Shown here one piece after another: positions 5,313 to 6,548 of a DNA stretch of 6,548 nt (positions within the stretch are counted from its first letter, which is position 1; each line of letters starts with the position of its first letter). The DNA comes from Elusimicrobia bacterium CG06_land_8_20_14_3_00_38_11 (lineage in GTDB: Bacteria; Elusimicrobiota; UBA8919). Below the pieces are notes generated by a model, which saw nothing but the letters and a program-made list of their open reading frames with translations, did no database searches and was not told where the DNA came from. Location: contig PEVQ01000057.1 in NCBI GenBank assembly GCA_002780205.1, positions 1 to 6,548 of the forward strand. Direction: 5' to 3'. The translations under genes were made by a program, and so were the position numbers.

Positions 5313-6313
5313 AAATTTTGATAATTCAGACGGCCTTTTTGGGAGATGTGGTTTTGACTATTCCTCTGATTCAGGCGGCAAAAAAATATCTGAAAGCGCA
5401 AATAAGCGTGGTCTGTATTCCGTCAACAAAAAATATACTCGAAGGACATCCGTCTATAGACGAAATTATCGTTTTCGATAAAAAGAATTCAGAAAAAGGT
5501 TTTTTCTCGCTGATTAAATTCATAAAAAAACTAAAAGAAAAAAAGTTTGATGTTGCTATAATTCCGCATCCTTCCTTTAAGTCGGGTTTGATTTCGTATC
5601 TTGCTGCTATTCCGGAAAGAATAGGTTTTTCAAACAGTGCCGGAAGATTTTTTTTTACTAACAAAGTTTTTTTTGACAAAAATAAACATCAACTTGAAAG
5701 ATACCTTGATTTGCTTAAACATTTTGGCATTGAGGTAAAAGAAGAAAAAACAGAAATCTACATAGATGAAGAAGGCAAAAAATTTGCCGATGATGTTTTG
5801 CCGAAAAATAAAATTATTTTTGGAATAAATCCCGGAAGTATATGGGCAACAAAAAGATGGCCTGCAGAAAAATATGCGCAACTTGCAGATAAAATTATTA
5901 CTGAATTTGGCGCTGAAATTTTGATTTTTGGCGGGCCTGATGATATTGATATAGCAAAAAATGTTGAAAAAAATATGGAACAAAAAGCAATCAATTTCGC
6001 CGGGAAAACGACATTAAAGCAACTTTCAGTACTTACACAAATGTGTAAGGTTTTTGTTACCAATGATTCTGGTCCTATGCATATAGCTGCCGCGATGAAT
6101 ATTCCTGTTGTTGCAATTTTTGGCCCTACCATAAAACAATTCGGATTTTTTCCATATTCCAAAAAAGCGATTGTTATAGAAAAAAATGTTCCTTGCAGAC
6201 CCTGTTCCCCGCACGGTCCGAACAAATGCCCCGAAAAACATTTTAATTGTATGAATAAAATAACGGTCAGCGAGGTTTTTGACGCCGTAAAAAAGCAATA
6301 TGAAAATTCTTAA
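5309..6313 (+). CDS. waaF: ADP-heptose:LPS heptosyltransferase (GT9, WaaF-like)
   Basis: Transfers L-glycero-D-manno-heptose from ADP-heptose to the LPS inner core on the cytoplasmic side of the inner membrane. Motifs in order: KILIIQTAFLGDVVLTIPLI at residues 2-21 with the GT9 catalytic Asp13; FDVAIIPHPS 80-89; IPERIGF 101-107; FGINPGSIWATKRWP 171-185 with Lys182 in the ADP-binding region; ILIFGGPDD 204-212; and VTNDSGPMHIAAAMNIPVVA 250-269, the ADP-heptose site. Near the end, CRPC-x7-C-x6-C at 296-314 matches the cysteine cluster common in WaaF-like proteins. The length of 334 is normal. Start: ATG in an ATGA overlap with the DUF374 gene, with GGCGGA at 5294-5299, 9 nt upstream, as a possible ribosome site. 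The family is firm; heptosyltransferase II versus a paralogue acting on another core position is not settled. Confidence 0.9.
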   Translation: MKILIIQTAFLGDVVLTIPLIQAAKKYLKAQISVVCIPSTKNILEGHPSIDEIIVFDKKNSEKGFFSLIKFIKKLKEKKFDVAIIPHPSFKSGLISYLAAIPERIGFSNSAGRFFFTNKVFFDKNKHQLERYLDLLKHFGIEVKEEKTEIYIDEEGKKFADDVLPKNKIIFGINPGSIWATKRWPAEKYAQLADKIITEFGAEILIFGGPDDIDIAKNVEKNMEQKAINFAGKTTLKQLSVLTQMCKVFVTNDSGPMHIAAAMNIPVVAIFGPTIKQFGFFPYSKKAIVIEKNVPCRPCSPHGPNKCPEKHFNCMNKITVSEVFDAVKKQYENS

Positions 6314-6548
6314 TATAATTGACATCCCATGGAACAGCGGAATAACTAGTTATGTGATGGAAGCATCTAATGGACTTTTACGAAACGGTCATAAAATATT
6401 TTTTGCAGGAGTTAAAAACGGTTTGCCGTTACAAATCGCAAAAGAAAATGGTTTTGAGACGATAGAGATATGCTCAAGAAAAAATCCGTTTGTATTTGGG
6501 ACTGTTTTACGATTAGTGAAATTTGTACAATTGTACAAAATTGACATT
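6300..6548 (+). CDS. Glycosyltransferase, GT4-like N-terminus (cut by window end)
   Basis: An open frame of 83 codons runs from an ATG at 6300 to the right edge without a stop. It begins MKILNIIDIPWNSGITSYVM, then NGLLRNGHKIFFAG and a C-terminal region rich in FVFGTVLRLVKFVQLYKIDI. This pattern, a short beta strand, a Gly-containing loop (NSGI), a helix, then GHKIFFAG, is the usual N-terminal Rossmann half of GT-B glycosyltransferases of family GT4. It overlaps the waaF end by 14 nt and has no clear ribosome site, as for its neighbours. Following an LPS heptosyltransferase, it likely adds a sugar to the core or O-chain. Donor, acceptor and full length cannot be seen. Confidence 0.72.
   Translation, partial: MKILNIIDIPWNSGITSYVMEASNGLLRNGHKIFFAGVKNGLPLQIAKENGFETIEICSRKNPFVFGTVLRLVKFVQLYKIDI

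Noticed and set aside
5648..5674. Runs of 9 T and 8 T in waaF as programmed slippage sites
   Set aside because: The frame continues intact through both into conserved motifs, and they encode Phe runs normal for this base composition; no alternative product is evident.
5758..6225. 155-codon open frame on the - strand inside waaF
   Set aside because: It is antisense to the GT9 motifs of waaF and resembles no family; chance opening in AT-rich sequence.
6319..6346. Perfect TTGACA with AATAAC 16 nt downstream in the last gene
   Set aside because: It lies within coding sequence, the -10 box is poor, and TTGACA recurs at 6541-6546 as ordinary Ile-Asp codons.

Overview
The window is AT-rich, almost fully coding, and all genes lie on the + strand. 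Gene content points to a diderm (LPS-making) bacterium: a DUF374-type lysophospholipid acyltransferase sits next to an ADP-heptose:LPS heptosyltransferase (GT9). The A/T-rich codon use, weak or absent Shine-Dalgarno sequences, 4-nt ATGA gene overlaps and scattered short palindromic repeats would fit an uncultured phylum-level lineage (Elusimicrobia/Omnitrophota-like), but the sequence alone does not fix the taxon.

Layout, left block (1-4119): a ClC-family chloride channel/transporter reaches the left edge of the window and overlaps otsB (trehalose-6-phosphatase). A roughly 160-bp patch of nested palindromes supplies the last ~30 codons and the stop of otsB. A DUF5752-like protein with an internal duplication follows, then a TreT-like GT4 trehalose synthase. 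No otsA is visible here. The arrangement suggests a trehalose-synthesis and osmotic-response cluster.

Right block (4120-6548): a near-consensus sigma70 promoter (TTGAAA-17-TATAAT) lies in the 45-bp gap after treT and opens a second operon. Its genes are a small protein resembling the reactivation domain of B12-dependent methionine synthase, the DUF374 acyltransferase, a WaaF-like heptosyltransferase, and the first 83 codons of a further glycosyltransferase cut by the right edge. All these genes overlap, so they are probably co-transcribed and translationally coupled. The last three would build the outer-membrane lipid A/LPS core.

The items most worth a second look are: (i) the nested palindromic element that rewrote the otsB 3' end, with a TA-flanked terminal inverted repeat; (ii) a heptamer tandem repeat inside otsB; (iii) the otsB-DUF5752-treT grouping without otsA; (iv) the duplicated architecture of the DUF5752-like protein; (v) the MetH-activation-like protein that lacks the expected AdoMet motif and is preceded by an apparently leaderless promoter.
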